Below, in pieces: positions 18,890 through 28,875 of a DNA stretch of 64,000 bases. The stretch is taken from positions 81,329 through 145,328 of the forward strand of contig CAVRAP010000001.1 of NCBI GenBank assembly GCA_963718995.1, in the 5' to 3' direction. Source of the stretch: UBA4744 sp963718995 (GTDB lineage: Bacteria > Actinomycetota > Acidimicrobiia > Spongiisociales > UBA4744). The notes under the pieces are model-generated. The model had not been told where the DNA came from. It was given only the letters and a program-made list of their open reading frames with translations, and did no database searches. How positions within the stretch are numbered: the stretch's first letter is position 1; every line of letters starts with the position of its first letter. A program made the position numbers and the translations under genes.

Positions 18890-19225
18890 GTGAGTACCGA
18901 TCGGACCGAAGCCGAGGCGCGATTTCGCACCGAACACGGAACGGGGCAACAAGATGCAGCACTTGCAGCGCGAGCATTGCATCCTGTCGACGACGCGATG
19001 GTGCCCGGAGACCGGTTCCTTCACGAAGCGACCCAAAGGGCTAGGGAATTCGGCCGGCAGGTGGGCGGTTTGAGGGGTAACGAAGTCGGGGTGGCAGCCG
19101 AACACGCCATCGAGGAGTTGCTGGAAGTGGCTCGCAATCATCGGGAGATGCACTACGTGAAGCTCTTCGAGACGGCGTTGGAACAAGCGGGCGGGCCGGT
19201 TGCTGCCCCCGAGTCAGGCGAGTAG
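18890..19225 (+). CDS. Small hypothetical protein with strong ribosome binding site
   Basis: 111 residues. GTG 18890 is preceded by AAAAGGAGGGAG, one of the best Shine-Dalgarno sequences in the window, which decides the start. The protein is polar and mostly helical: STDRTEAEARFRTEHGTG, then a Glu/Ala/His-rich C-terminal half (EHAIEELLEVARNHREMHYV). No signal, membrane helix or known motif. A helix pair with His and Glu spaced like this could bind metal, but that is speculation. Family unknown. Confidence 0.6.
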   Translation: MSTDRTEAEARFRTEHGTGQQDAALAARALHPVDDAMVPGDRFLHEATQRAREFGRQVGGLRGNEVGVAAEHAIEELLEVARNHREMHYVKLFETALEQAGGPVAAPESGE

Positions 19226-19232
19226 AGCCAGA

Positions 19233-19425
19233 TCAGCCGTCCGGTAGCTCGACCTCCAGCAGTTCGGCAGCTTCCAGCATCTGTTCTTCTTCGATGCTGG
19301 CCGGCGTGCCGATCGCTTTCTCGATTCCGTCGGCGATTGCCTTCTCGGCCGTAGCCGTCCGCCAATTGCTGGGTCGGTGACCCGGTTCGGGACACGATCT
19401 CGGAGTGGTTGTCGGCATCGGACAT
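19233..19425 (-). CDS. Small acidic hypothetical protein (one apparent frameshift)
   Basis: About 63 residues after removing one extra base near 19380. It begins MSDADNHSEIVSRTG and ends AIGTPASIEEEQMLEAAELLEVELPDG. ATG 19425 follows GGAGAGGGAGGTCAAC, an excellent ribosome binding site, which is the main reason to call it. The C-terminus is strongly acidic. It converges with the small gene at 18890 (stops 7 bases apart). Family unknown. Confidence 0.45.
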
Positions 19426-19601
19426 GTTGACCTCCCTCTCCGAAGAATCATACGCTTTGCCTCAATCAGGCTGCATGCACGATGGCCAGTCTGGGGTGCA
19501 GTGCCGCCGGGTCCGAGGACGCCCGGCGAGATCGCCGCGGTCGATCGACTACCGGTAGATTCAGGGAACCGAACCGTGCCGGTAAGCGTCGTAGAGGGTA
19601 T

Positions 19602-21702
19602 ATGAAACGCATCAGTTTTGTGGTGCTGCTCGCAACCGCTTTCTTGGTGGCTCCTCCCGGCGCGTCCGCACAACAAGGGGTGGAGGTCGAAGCCCTGCTC
19701 GGGTTGCAGGGCTATGTGGCCCCGTATCGGCCGACCACGTTGACCGCCCGGGTGACGGCGGACGTGCTGTTCGTCGGCGAGTTGCGCGTCTCCTTTGGCA
19801 ACGTCAACCTCGTAACGGCGATTGAGGTACCAGCCGGCAGCACCAAAGAATATGCGTTGGCGGTTCCGGCGGCTTCCAACAACGGTCGGGCGGTCCTCCA
19901 ACTCTTCGCGGAAGGAGCCGACGAAGCCCTGGTTCGCGAAGTTGTCTCGGTTCTCAACCCCGCCAACGAGATCCTCGTCGGCGTTGTCGGGGCGCCGGCC
20001 ATCGAACCGGCCCTGGCTGCGGCCGGCACGGTTCCTTTCGACCGCGCCCTCGACGATCCTCGAACTCGAGACCGGTGAACTGGCAGGCGATCTTGCTCCG
20101 CTGTCGTACCTCGTGCTTGGGCGGGGAGCGTTGGCCACGCTTGATCAGGCCGCCTTGAAGACGATCGGCGGATGGGTTGTCGACGGGGGCCGAATCGTTG
20201 GTTCGTCGGACGACCTCGGCCGGATCGAAGGCGCTTCGGGTCAGGCAATAGCACTGAACGCCGAAGCAACCGTTGCGCCGCTCGGCAGCGGCGAATTCGT
20301 TGTGGTAGAGGATCTGTCCAGCATTGCCGATTGGGGAGAGATCATCCGTGATGTTCCCCCGCTCAGCCTGTCCACGAATCAATCTGTCGAGGAGTTTGGC
20401 TTCCAAATGGTCGAGGCGGCCGGCGCCGGCGGCGCATCAACCACTCCGGGGATTCCGTGGTTGCTCGCCGCTCTGGCCGCCTATGTGATCCTGGTCGGCC
20501 CGGTCAATTTCTTGATCTTGCGACGCTTTGATCGCCGCGAACTGGCGTGGGTCACCATCCCCGCCATCAGCGGGGTCATGGTGGGGGCTCTGTGGGTCGC
20601 CGGTCGCTCGCAACTCGACGACCGGATGGTCACGCATGCCTCGATTGTGGTGCAAGACGTTCTCGGTAGTCGCGCCCAATCAACCATGATCATCGTGGCC
20701 GGAGGGGAGGGAGAACACACGCTGGATACCCCGGTGGGATGGAGTGTCACTCCGCTCGATGTCTCCATGATGTTCGGTCAGGGCAATCGGATTGAGGCAT
20801 CGGTCGGGTCGTCCCCCGAAGGAGGGACCCGGTTGGGGTTCGAGCTCCCCAATCTCGGGGCCGTGACGGCTACCGCCCGCTGGAATCCCGACCCGATTGC
20901 GGTTCGTGCCGACGTGGAGGCAGACGCCACCAGCCTCACAGCAACCATGCACAACGAAAGCGATCTGAGTTTCTGGGCATGGGGTATCGGCGAGGGCAAC
21001 GCCGTCCGGGCGGCTTCCGGCCCGCTGGACCCGGGTCAGTCGGGCAGCGTAACCCTGCGGGCGGGGGCCGGTTTCTTTCAGGGTGGGAGTGCGATAGCCG
21101 AGGCCATCCTCTCGCAAGGCAACTTCGACTTCTCGGGGCGGGGACCGGATCCGTGGATGCGCGTCTATCCGCTCAGCGAGACCATGTCCCGCCAGGAAGC
21201 ACGGGTTCTGCAAGGGGGGCCCTACTTCTTCGGGTTCACTGAGGATCTGACCGCCACCGTCTCCGTAGACGGCTCGCCCGAAGAGGCTCACGGCCCGTCC
21301 CTGATCGTTATCCCGCTCGATGTCCCGGGCTTGAGGGCAGCGTCCCAAGACCCGGGCGAGATCGTACGGATCGTCGGTGCCGCTTTCGTTGACTCCTATC
21401 CCGGGTGGCTGTACGCCAGCGGCGCTGATGCCATCGAACTTCGTTTTCGAGTCCCGTCCGGGATGGTTGGGAACGCGACGATCATGAACCAGGCCGGAAA
21501 CGTTCCCGCCGTGGACAAACTCGAGGTGTACAACTGGGATACGGCCACGTTTGATAGCTACGAGTGGCGCGGTGACTTTCCCGTCGCCGGGCACCTCTCC
21601 TCGACCAATGAACTGATGGCCCGGATTGTGTTGACCGGGGGTCAGTTCAACGACCTCGACTTGCCGACCGGCAGTCTCGTCCTTTCGGTGGGGTCATCAT
21701 GA
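19602..21702 (+). CDS. Exported membrane protein, first gene of the MoxR-vWA operon (one frameshift)
   Basis: About 700 residues. It starts with a signal peptide (MKRISFVVLLATAFLVAPPG, cleavage after SAQ). An extracellular beta-rich region follows (VEALLGLQGYVAPYRPTTL...), then a region that reads like a Rossmann/GATase-like segment (LVLGRGALATLDQAALKTIGG), then one or two membrane helices (WLLAALAAYVILVGPVNFLIL), then a long second beta-rich part. One extra base near 20055 breaks the frame. Proteins with this plan accompany ABC transporters in MoxR-type operons. Its stop overlaps the ATPase ATG. Confidence 0.78.
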
Positions 21703-22631
21703 TCATCGAGTTCGACGGTGTGACGAAGCAATACGGTTCGGTTATGGCTCTCAAGGAGGCCAACCTCGTGGTGAAGGAGGGCTCGATCACCGGCCTGATC
21801 GGACCCAACGGAGCCGGCAAGACCACCTCGATGGAGCTCGTCAGCACGTTGCTGGCCCGTGACTCCGGCAGGGTCAGCGTGGCCGGGTACGATCCGGAAC
21901 TGGATCCCCGGGCGGTGCGGAAGGTCCTCGGATACATGCCGGACTTCTTCGGTGTCTACGACGGACTCGTCGTGAGGGAGTATCTCGATTTCTTCGCCAC
22001 AGCCCACGGTCTGCGACCCGAGGCACGGTCGGCCGTCGTGAACGATCTCCTGGCGCTGGTCGACCTCGAAGAGAAAGCCCGGGCGGACGTCAACGCTCTG
22101 TCCCGGGGCATGAAGCAGCGGCTTTCGCTGGCCCGGGCGCTCGTCCACGACCCCCAGGTGCTGGTGCTCGACGAACCCGCCTCCGGTCTCGACCCGCGGG
22201 CCCGGGTCCACCTGCGCGAGTTGATCGGGGAGCTGGGTCGGATGGGGAAGACGGTGCTGATCTCTTCGCACATCCTGTCCGAACTCGAGGGTGTTTGCTC
22301 TCACATGGCAATTGTTGATCGGGGCATGGTGAAAGCGCAGGGAACCATGGAGGAAATCCGCTCGGCCCTGGTGGGAAACCGCCGGGTAACGGTGCGGACG
22401 CCTGCCGACCAGCTGGTAGCCGCCGAGGAGATACTCCGCAACGCCGGAGATGCCAACGAGCTCCATCTGGAACGCGACCACCTCCGGTTCACGGCCGATG
22501 TCGGCGACGACCGGGTGGCCGAGTTGCTCCGTCTTCTGGTGGATGGAGACATCTCGGTATGGGACTGGCGGGTCGACTCGGCCGGCCTCGAGGAACTCTT
22601 CCTGCAACTCACGGAGGAGGACGAGTCGTGA
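21699..22631 (+). CDS. ABC transporter ATP-binding protein (ABC-2/exporter type)
   Basis: 310 residues. Walker A GPNGAGKTT, signature LSRGMKQRLSLARAL, Walker B VLVLDEPASGLD, and the H-loop in SSHILSELEGVC. After the nucleotide-binding domain comes the roughly 90-residue C-terminal extension usual in DrrA/NatA-like exporters. It overlaps the upstream exported protein by 4 bases and the permease start lies at its stop. It probably moves a lipid, peptide or polymer precursor, or regulates the envelope complex; substrate unknown. Confidence 0.9.
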   Translation: MIIEFDGVTKQYGSVMALKEANLVVKEGSITGLIGPNGAGKTTSMELVSTLLARDSGRVSVAGYDPELDPRAVRKVLGYMPDFFGVYDGLVVREYLDFFATAHGLRPEARSAVVNDLLALVDLEEKARADVNALSRGMKQRLSLARALVHDPQVLVLDEPASGLDPRARVHLRELIGELGRMGKTVLISSHILSELEGVCSHMAIVDRGMVKAQGTMEEIRSALVGNRRVTVRTPADQLVAAEEILRNAGDANELHLERDHLRFTADVGDDRVAELLRLLVDGDISVWDWRVDSAGLEELFLQLTEEDES

Positions 22632-23707
22632 ACCTGAATCCGGTGACGATGCGGGAGATTCGAGAACGGTTTCAGCGCCAGCGAGCGGTGATGTTCTTGA
22701 CGCTGTGGATCATTCTGGTGATCGGTATCGGTTACTTGATCTACCTGGCGGCCCGCGCCTGGGCCGGTCAATCGGGTTTCTTTGGTGGCATAGCGCCCAT
22801 GTTGATCAGTTCGTCTCTTGGCCAGATCATGTTCGAACTCGTCAGTCTGCTGCTGCTAACGGCCATGTTGCTGGTGGTGCCCGGTATCGCCGCCCTCTCG
22901 ATAGTCGGGGAACGTGAGCGCCTCACCCTCCCCCTGCTGCAGGTCAGCCAGCTCAAACCACGCCAGATTGTCCTGGGCAAACTGGGATCGTCCCTCGCCT
23001 ATCAGCTGCTGTTACTGGTGTCCGTCGCACCGATCATGCTGGTCCCGATCCTGTTCGGCGGAGTCCGCATCCTCGACGTGCTCGTGGCGGTGGCCGTCAT
23101 TGCCGTCACCTCGATTCTGATCGGCAGCCTTTCCGTGTGGGTGTCGGCACGGGCCAGATCGACGCGCGGGGCGGTGGCGGGTGCCTATCTGTGGACCTTC
23201 GCGATCGCCGCCGTCACCGCCCTGGCACTGATCGGCGAGGTGTACTTCTTTGCTCCCAGTCAGAACAACACATGGGGCCCGACGGGCAGAGAGCTATACA
23301 CAGCCTGGCTCAATCCCTACATCGCGCTGGTCTCAGCCGTTGATGAACCGCTCAACAATGCCAACCAATTCACCGTGCTTTCCACCCCGTTCGATATGGT
23401 CGACACCCTCCTCAGCCGGCGCCAGTGGGGCAGTCGCGTATTCAACGACTTCGGAGGGGTGCCTTTCGGGGTAGATGTGATCGGGGGAGGTTTCGGGGGT
23501 GTCGCCTTCCAGGAACCCGGGCAGGCAGGCAACGTCAATGGCCCGCCCAATCGGGGACCGCTGTGGGTGCGGTCGTTGATCGCGGCCTCCCTGATCTCCG
23601 CTCTGGCTCTATGGAGGGCGACCGGCCACGTGTCCGTCCCCCGACACAAGACCCGGAGGCGGATCCGACGGTCCAGGAGGAAGGAGCCGGCCGATGCCGC
23701 TGCCTGA
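22628..23707 (+). CDS. ABC-2 type permease
   Basis: 359 residues from GTG 22628 (VNLNPVTMREIRERFQRQR), overlapping the ATPase stop by 4 bases. At least six membrane helices: VMFLTLWIILVIGIGYLIYL, then LISSSLGQIMFELVSLLLL, and ISCLSV-like segments with IVGERERLTLPLLQVSQLK as the conserved cytoplasmic loop of ABC-2 permeases. A long loop between about 225 and 320 (PSQNNTWGPTG onward) is probably outside. The basic C-terminus (HKTRRRIRRSRRKE) faces the cytoplasm. It partners the ATPase at 21699. Confidence 0.87.
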   Translation: MNLNPVTMREIRERFQRQRAVMFLTLWIILVIGIGYLIYLAARAWAGQSGFFGGIAPMLISSSLGQIMFELVSLLLLTAMLLVVPGIAALSIVGERERLTLPLLQVSQLKPRQIVLGKLGSSLAYQLLLLVSVAPIMLVPILFGGVRILDVLVAVAVIAVTSILIGSLSVWVSARARSTRGAVAGAYLWTFAIAAVTALALIGEVYFFAPSQNNTWGPTGRELYTAWLNPYIALVSAVDEPLNNANQFTVLSTPFDMVDTLLSRRQWGSRVFNDFGGVPFGVDVIGGGFGGVAFQEPGQAGNVNGPPNRGPLWVRSLIAASLISALALWRATGHVSVPRHKTRRRIRRSRRKEPADAAA

Positions 23708-25193
23708 GCCGGTCCGTTTGCTGATTGCCCGCGCCAGGCGGAGACTGATGATGATGGATCTGACCAAGCGGTTGGTCACCATCACGGCCATCGCGGCGAT
23801 CTTGGCGGCCGCCGTCATCGGCGTCGCCCGGCACATCCCGGCGCCGTGGGTAGAGCCGGCGTCCGCAGCTGTTCTGGTAGCCGGATGGCTTGGTGCTCTG
23901 GTGTGGTCGCTCGTGGCGCGTCCGACGGTCGTGCGTTCGGCCATTGAGACCGACCAACGGATGGGCGGGTTCGACCGCGTTGCGACGGCCCTCGAACTGA
24001 GCAACAAAGGCGACCTCACCGAGTCGGAAGCACGCCAGATCAAAGAAGCAGGACGATGGGCGTCGCATCGCCCACTGACCGGATTTGAACATGTGTGGCC
24101 GCCCGGTCCACTCGTGCCGCTGGCGGCCCTCGGTCTCGCTGCGGCCCTCATCCTGGCGCTGGTCCCTTCGCCGGCCGATGCGGTCGTCGAACAGCGCAAC
24201 ATTGAGGCCGCCCTGATCGAGCGAGAAGTGGACGCCCTGGAGGAACAAGCCGACCAATTCCCACCCGAGCTCCAGGAGCAGCTCGAGGCGCTGGTTGAGG
24301 AGCTGCGGGAGGCAGAGAACCTGGAGCAGGCCATCGCCCGCTTGGGAGTGGCTAGACAAGAGTTGGCCCAGCAGGCCGACCCTTCCCTGCTCGCCCGTAA
24401 GACAACCATCGCGGCTCTCGATCGGGAGATCGACCGCCAACCGTTGGCAGCCGGGGCCGGTCTGGTTGAACAGTTGCAGCAGCTGGCCGCGACTGCGGGT
24501 TCGCTGACCCCCGAAGCCGCCCGGGCCGCTGCGGCTCGCCTCACGGAACTGGCGGCCACTGCAGAAGCGGACGGGACGCTGGCCGAACAGCTGGCCATGG
24601 CTGCCGATGCTCTGGAAGCGGGTTTGGATCCGTCAGCTCATTTGGAGATGGCCGCTGCCGCCGCCACGAATGCGCAGGGCCAGATCGCCGCTGGTGAAGC
24701 GACTGCCGCCGCTCAGACGGCGCTGCGCGATAGCCAGGGCCGTCTCTCCGAGGCCCAACAGGGGCAGGGCCAGGGCCAGGGTCAAGGGCAGGGACAGGGG
24801 CAGGGGCAAGGGCAGGGGCAAGGGCAGGTGTCCGGCGGCAACGTTTCGGGCGGAGGAGGATCGGGAACCCCTGGTCAAGGAGGAGTGGGCACCGGCACGG
24901 TCAACCCCGGTCAGGGAGACGATGACCCGTTTGCCCCGGTCGGTCGATCCGAGGTCTTCGATCCGGTTGACTTCAATCTCGGCGACGAGGTGCGGGTCGA
25001 TCTGCAAGGTTCCGATCCAGGTCAGGTGGTCGGCGAAGCGCAAGGGTTCGGCCTTCGCAACCTACCCTCCGCCTCGTACGCAGATCGGCATGCCGAGTAC
25101 AACCGCCAAGCCCTGGATGCCCTCGACCACATGACCATTCCCAACGACCTTCAGGACATCGTCCGCGACTATTTCACGAAGTTGGAGCCATGA
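23694..25193 (+). CDS. Membrane protein with coiled coil and Gly-Gln repeat (DUF4175-like)
   Basis: 499 residues. Three N-terminal membrane helices occupy about residues 20-170. A long charged coiled coil follows (EVDALEEQADQFPPELQEQ and so on), then an Ala-rich helical region, then a run of about 12 alternating Gly-Gln residues, a Gly/Ser-rich linker and an ordered tail (YADRHAEYNRQALDALDHM) ending in KLEP. The layout resembles DUF4175-type proteins found with MoxR and DUF58 genes. It overlaps both neighbours. It may be the structural or scaffold partner of the MoxR-vWA complex; this is inference. Confidence 0.78.
   Translation: MPLPEPVRLLIARARRRLMMMDLTKRLVTITAIAAILAAAVIGVARHIPAPWVEPASAAVLVAGWLGALVWSLVARPTVVRSAIETDQRMGGFDRVATALELSNKGDLTESEARQIKEAGRWASHRPLTGFEHVWPPGPLVPLAALGLAAALILALVPSPADAVVEQRNIEAALIEREVDALEEQADQFPPELQEQLEALVEELREAENLEQAIARLGVARQELAQQADPSLLARKTTIAALDREIDRQPLAAGAGLVEQLQQLAATAGSLTPEAARAAAARLTELAATAEADGTLAEQLAMAADALEAGLDPSAHLEMAAAAATNAQGQIAAGEATAAAQTALRDSQGRLSEAQQGQGQGQGQGQGQGQGQGQGQGQVSGGNVSGGGGSGTPGQGGVGTGTVNPGQGDDDPFAPVGRSEVFDPVDFNLGDEVRVDLQGSDPGQVVGEAQGFGLRNLPSASYADRHAEYNRQALDALDHMTIPNDLQDIVRDYFTKLEP
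24758..24828 (+). repeat. Gly-Gln dipeptide-coding repeat
   Basis: About 12 tandem hexamers of the type CAGGGG or CAAGGC, varying mainly at third positions, encode the (GQ)n segment of the gene at 23694. The low-complexity DNA is prone to slippage, so the copy number may differ between strains. Confidence 0.9.
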
Positions 25194-26158
25194 CACCCGA
25201 TCAGTTCGCATCAAAAGTAGAGGCCATTCGTCGCGAGGTGGGCAAGGTCATCGTCGGCCAAACCGACCTTGTCAACACCGTGATCCTGGCGGTGCTCTGC
25301 GAAGGGCATGTCTTGCTGGAAGGGGTTCCCGGGCTTGGGAAAACTCGCCTGCTGCAGACACTCGGCGGAGTTCTCGATGTTGACTTCGGTCGAGTCCAAT
25401 TCACGCCGGATCTGATGCCCGCCGACATCCTCGGTACCAACATCCTGCAGGAGGGTCGGTTCGAATTCCATCGTGGTCCGCTCTTCGCCAACCTCGTTCT
25501 GGCGGATGAGGTCAACCGGGCGACGCCGAAGACCCAGTCGGCTTTGCTGGAGGCGATGCAGGAACGGCGAGTGACGCTGGGTGGGGCAACCCACGACCTT
25601 CCCCGGCCGTTCTTCGTCATGGCCACGCAGAACCCGATCGAGATGGAAGGTACCTACCCGCTCCCGGAGGCGCAGCTCGATCGATTCCTCTTCAAAGCCC
25701 TCGTTCCCTTCCCGTCAACCGGGGACATCGTTGAGATACTGCAGCGCACGACCACGGACCAGGACGTCGAACTGGAGCCGGTCGTCGACGGAGTGGCCCT
25801 GCTGGAGATGAGCATGATGGTTCGCGAAGTCCCGGCCGCTGCCCACGTGCTGCGCTATTCCGCCACGCTGGTGGCGGCCACCCATCCCGACAACGAGGCT
25901 GCCCCGGAGCTGGTCCGGACCTATGTTCGTTACGGCGCCAGCCCGCGAGCCGCTCAAGCGATGGTTCTCGGTGGCAAGGCCGTGGCTTTGCTCGATGGCC
26001 GTCCCAACCTGGCCGGTGAGGACGTGCGAGGGGTGGCCCGTGCTGCGCTGCGACACCGTTTGGTTCTGGGGTACGAAGCCGCCGCCGACGCTGTAACCCC
26101 GGACGATCTCATCGCAGCCATTCTCGAAGCGCATCCCCGTCCGGCGACCGAAGCGTAG
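25190..26158 (+). CDS. MoxR-family AAA+ ATPase
   Basis: 322 residues, normal for MoxR. Walker A is GVPGLGKTRLL, Walker B is LVLADEVNRATPKTQSALLE, sensor 1 is FVMATQNPIEMEGTYPL, and the arginine-finger region and lid follow (RYGASPRAAQAMVLGG). MoxR ATPases act as chaperones that activate or insert metal or proteins through partner vWA proteins. Its ATG overlaps the upstream stop (ATGA). The partners DUF58 and two vWA proteins follow at once, the standard MoxR operon order. Confidence 0.95.
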   Translation: MTPDQFASKVEAIRREVGKVIVGQTDLVNTVILAVLCEGHVLLEGVPGLGKTRLLQTLGGVLDVDFGRVQFTPDLMPADILGTNILQEGRFEFHRGPLFANLVLADEVNRATPKTQSALLEAMQERRVTLGGATHDLPRPFFVMATQNPIEMEGTYPLPEAQLDRFLFKALVPFPSTGDIVEILQRTTTDQDVELEPVVDGVALLEMSMMVREVPAAAHVLRYSATLVAATHPDNEAAPELVRTYVRYGASPRAAQAMVLGGKAVALLDGRPNLAGEDVRGVARAALRHRLVLGYEAAADAVTPDDLIAAILEAHPRPATEA

Positions 26159-26164
26159 GACCCC

Positions 26165-27034
26165 ATGCTGCTCTCCCCCGAGTTGCGGGCCCGGTTGGAG
26201 AGGCTGTCTCTCCGAACCCGGGGCCGCGTCCGGGGTAAGTGGGCAGGGAGGCATGCCTCCAAGCAGATTGGAGAGAGCATCGATTTCGCCGACTACCGCG
26301 AATACGCTCTTGGCGACGATTTTCGGCGCATCGATCACAACCTCTGGGCTCGCCTGGGGGTGGTGATGGTTCGCCTCTTTGAAGCTGAGGACGAGCTCCC
26401 GATGCGCCTGATCGTCGATACCTCTGCCTCGATGGCATTTGGCGCCAAGTTCCGGGTCGCTCAGGAGCTGGCGGCCGTCATGTCGTTCCTGGCGCTGGCG
26501 GGAGGGGACCGTGTCTACCCGGTGCAGGTTCCCGGGCCGGGGGGCCGTTCGTTCGCAACGGGACCGCCCAGCCGCCACCTGGTGGGTTGGCCGGTGTTGG
26601 AGTCCTGGCTCGAAGGACTCGAACCGGGAGGTGCCGGAACGCTGACGCCGGCCGTGCACAACCTGATCGGCAACTCCACACTGCGTGGACCCATCGTGCT
26701 GATCTCCGATCTGTTTGACGCAGGGTGGATGAAGGCGATCGACGCGATGGGCACGGCCGGTTCGGGGACCATCTTGCATGTGCTTGCCCCCGACGAGCTG
26801 GAGCCCGAGATTTCCGGTGATCTCCGCCTGGTCGACTCGGAGAGCAAACAGGCGGTCGATCTCTCCACCTCCTCGGATGCCATGGCTGCGTATCGCACCG
26901 CCCGGGATACTTTCCTTTCCGAGGCCGCAACCCGGACGCGCCGGGCGGGCCTTGACTACGTTCTTGTGCCCGCTGAGTCCGGAGCAGCGGAGCGAACCCT
27001 TTCGGCCCTGGCAGCAGTCGAGGCTGTGCGTTGA
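26165..27034 (+). CDS. DUF58 domain protein
   Basis: 289 residues. The DUF58 hallmark is GESIDFADYREYALGDDFRRIDHNLWARLG (seen here in two parts: SIDFADYREYALGDD and FRRIDHNLWARLG). A degenerate vWA-like domain follows with DTSASMAFG (MIDAS-like DxSxS). DUF58 proteins pair with MoxR and are thought to present substrates or metal to it. Six bases separate it from moxR. The next gene starts at TTG 27031 within its stop. Confidence 0.93.
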   Translation: MLLSPELRARLERLSLRTRGRVRGKWAGRHASKQIGESIDFADYREYALGDDFRRIDHNLWARLGVVMVRLFEAEDELPMRLIVDTSASMAFGAKFRVAQELAAVMSFLALAGGDRVYPVQVPGPGGRSFATGPPSRHLVGWPVLESWLEGLEPGGAGTLTPAVHNLIGNSTLRGPIVLISDLFDAGWMKAIDAMGTAGSGTILHVLAPDELEPEISGDLRLVDSESKQAVDLSTSSDAMAAYRTARDTFLSEAATRTRRAGLDYVLVPAESGAAERTLSALAAVEAVR

Positions 27035-28875
27035 ACTTCCTGGCCCCCGCCGCGCTCGCCCTCGCCGCATTGGCCCTTCCGCTAATTGCGTTGTACATGC
27101 TGCGCACCCGCCGGCACCGCCAGGAAGTGTCGAGCGTGATGTTGTGGGAACGAGCCGGTGTAGCCGTCACCTCAGCCGTCCCCTGGCAGCGTCTGAAGGT
27201 CACCCCACTGCTCATTGCCCAGCTCATCGGCCTCGCCCTTTTCGTGGTGTTACTCGCCCGCCCCTACCTGAGGGAAGCGTCGCTGCTTGGTCCCCACACG
27301 GTGTTCGTCATCGACACGTCCGGATCAATGGCGATGGGGGACCGCCTGGAGGAGGTCAAGGCCCGGGCGCTCGATCTGCTGTCCGAGGCGTCGGCAACCA
27401 ACGTCATCTCCATCGTCGAAGCGGGTCCCCGACCCCAGGTGCTAGCCGCCCTCGCTCGCGATCCCGCTGAGCTGCGGGACACGGTCGCCCAGCTCGTCCC
27501 CAGCGGGGGAATGGAGGACCTCCCCGCCGCGTTGGCGGTCGCCCGTAGCCTGGCTACGCCGGACCGACCGACGCGGGTGCTGCTCTTCTCCGACGGTGGG
27601 ATTGCAGAATTATCCACGCTCGAAGAGCCGGTGATCGGCGTCGACCATCTGCTTTTTGCCGGGTCCGAGGACAATCTGGCGATCACCGCTTTCAGCGGAG
27701 AAGCAAGCGACGACGGCCGGGTGCGGCTCTTCATCGAGGTGTCCAACTACGGCGAATCCGATCGAGAGGTACTTCTTGAAGTAGCGGCAGGATCACAGCC
27801 GCCGATCAGCGTCCCTCTGGCGATTGCTGCGGGCGGTCTAGCCCGGGATGGGCTTCGCGTCGACGCCGAACCGGGCCTCGAGGTACAGGCCGTGTTGAAG
27901 GACGAATCCGGAGGGTTGCTCGAGGACGGTCTATCACTCGACAATCGCGCCTATCTAGTGATCGGAGCGGGCCCGGCCCGCCGGGTCACGACGGTCGGCG
28001 AAGGATCGGTGTTCCTGGAAGCGCTGATTGCCTCAACCCCGGGGTTCGAAACCGCCGCAGGGGAGGCGCCCGATGTGATCATCGTCGACGGCGAACCGGC
28101 CACCGACCTGCCTGCTCCTGCCTGGCTGATCCGTCCCAGTGTTCCGCCGGCCGGGGTGACGATTACCGGAACTATTGAGAACACTGCCGCCAGCTTCCAG
28201 CGCCCCGGTGAACCCCTGCTCGACGACGTCGACCTCTCGACGCTGGCGATCGGGGAGGCAGATGTGGTCGACGCGCCGGGTTGGTTGCCGCTTGTCAAAG
28301 CGGGTGATGTGCCGTTGGTACTGCTCGGTGAAGTCGACGGCAAGCGAACCGTGTATTTCACCTTTGATATCACCCAGTCCAACCTGCCGATTCAGGTGGC
28401 GTTTCCCGTTTTCGGCACACGTATCTTGCAGTTGCTGGGTGGCGCAGATGAAGCTTCACTCACGCCGGAGGCGGCCGGGACCCCGATCCTGCTGGCTCCG
28501 CCGCCGGGGTGGGAGGCACGGGTGGTCGTTCCATCGGGCGAAACGGTTACCCCGGCGGCCGACGCCGCTCTCTTCGAGGGAACCGGCCTTCCCGGGGTCT
28601 ACCGCGTTACGTACGTCGCCGAAGACGGAAGCGTTCGACCGGGACCGGTCGCCGTTCGTCAATTCGTTGCAGCCGAGTCTGCCGGTCTGTCTCGCACCAT
28701 TGCAACACAACCGCTCACGCTGGCCGCCTCCGAATCGACTGCGGTGGTGCGAGAGTGGGCTCCGCTCCTGATCGTGGCCCTCCTGCTCATCCTGATGCTT
28801 GAATGGTGGATCGGACACGGAGCCCCGCGCCCACGCTTGCGGCGAGCTCGATCAACTTCCGGGACGCGGCCATGA
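27031..28875 (+). CDS. BatA-like membrane protein with vWA domain
   Basis: 614 residues. The N-terminus MNFLAPAALALAALALPLIALYMLRTRRHR is the BatA signature (helix plus basic turn); a second helix (LLIAQLIGLALFVVLLARPYL) follows. The vWA domain begins VFVIDTSGSMAMGD, with the complete DxSxS metal site. A long beta-rich region and one C-terminal helix (LLIVALLLILMLEWW) complete it. The start is TTG 27031, overlapping the DUF58 stop as TTGA; no better start is in frame. It is expected to be a membrane-bound partner of MoxR. Confidence 0.9.
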   Translation: MNFLAPAALALAALALPLIALYMLRTRRHRQEVSSVMLWERAGVAVTSAVPWQRLKVTPLLIAQLIGLALFVVLLARPYLREASLLGPHTVFVIDTSGSMAMGDRLEEVKARALDLLSEASATNVISIVEAGPRPQVLAALARDPAELRDTVAQLVPSGGMEDLPAALAVARSLATPDRPTRVLLFSDGGIAELSTLEEPVIGVDHLLFAGSEDNLAITAFSGEASDDGRVRLFIEVSNYGESDREVLLEVAAGSQPPISVPLAIAAGGLARDGLRVDAEPGLEVQAVLKDESGGLLEDGLSLDNRAYLVIGAGPARRVTTVGEGSVFLEALIASTPGFETAAGEAPDVIIVDGEPATDLPAPAWLIRPSVPPAGVTITGTIENTAASFQRPGEPLLDDVDLSTLAIGEADVVDAPGWLPLVKAGDVPLVLLGEVDGKRTVYFTFDITQSNLPIQVAFPVFGTRILQLLGGADEASLTPEAAGTPILLAPPPGWEARVVVPSGETVTPAADAALFEGTGLPGVYRVTYVAEDGSVRPGPVAVRQFVAAESAGLSRTIATQPLTLAASESTAVVREWAPLLIVALLLILMLEWWIGHGAPRPRLRRARSTSGTRP

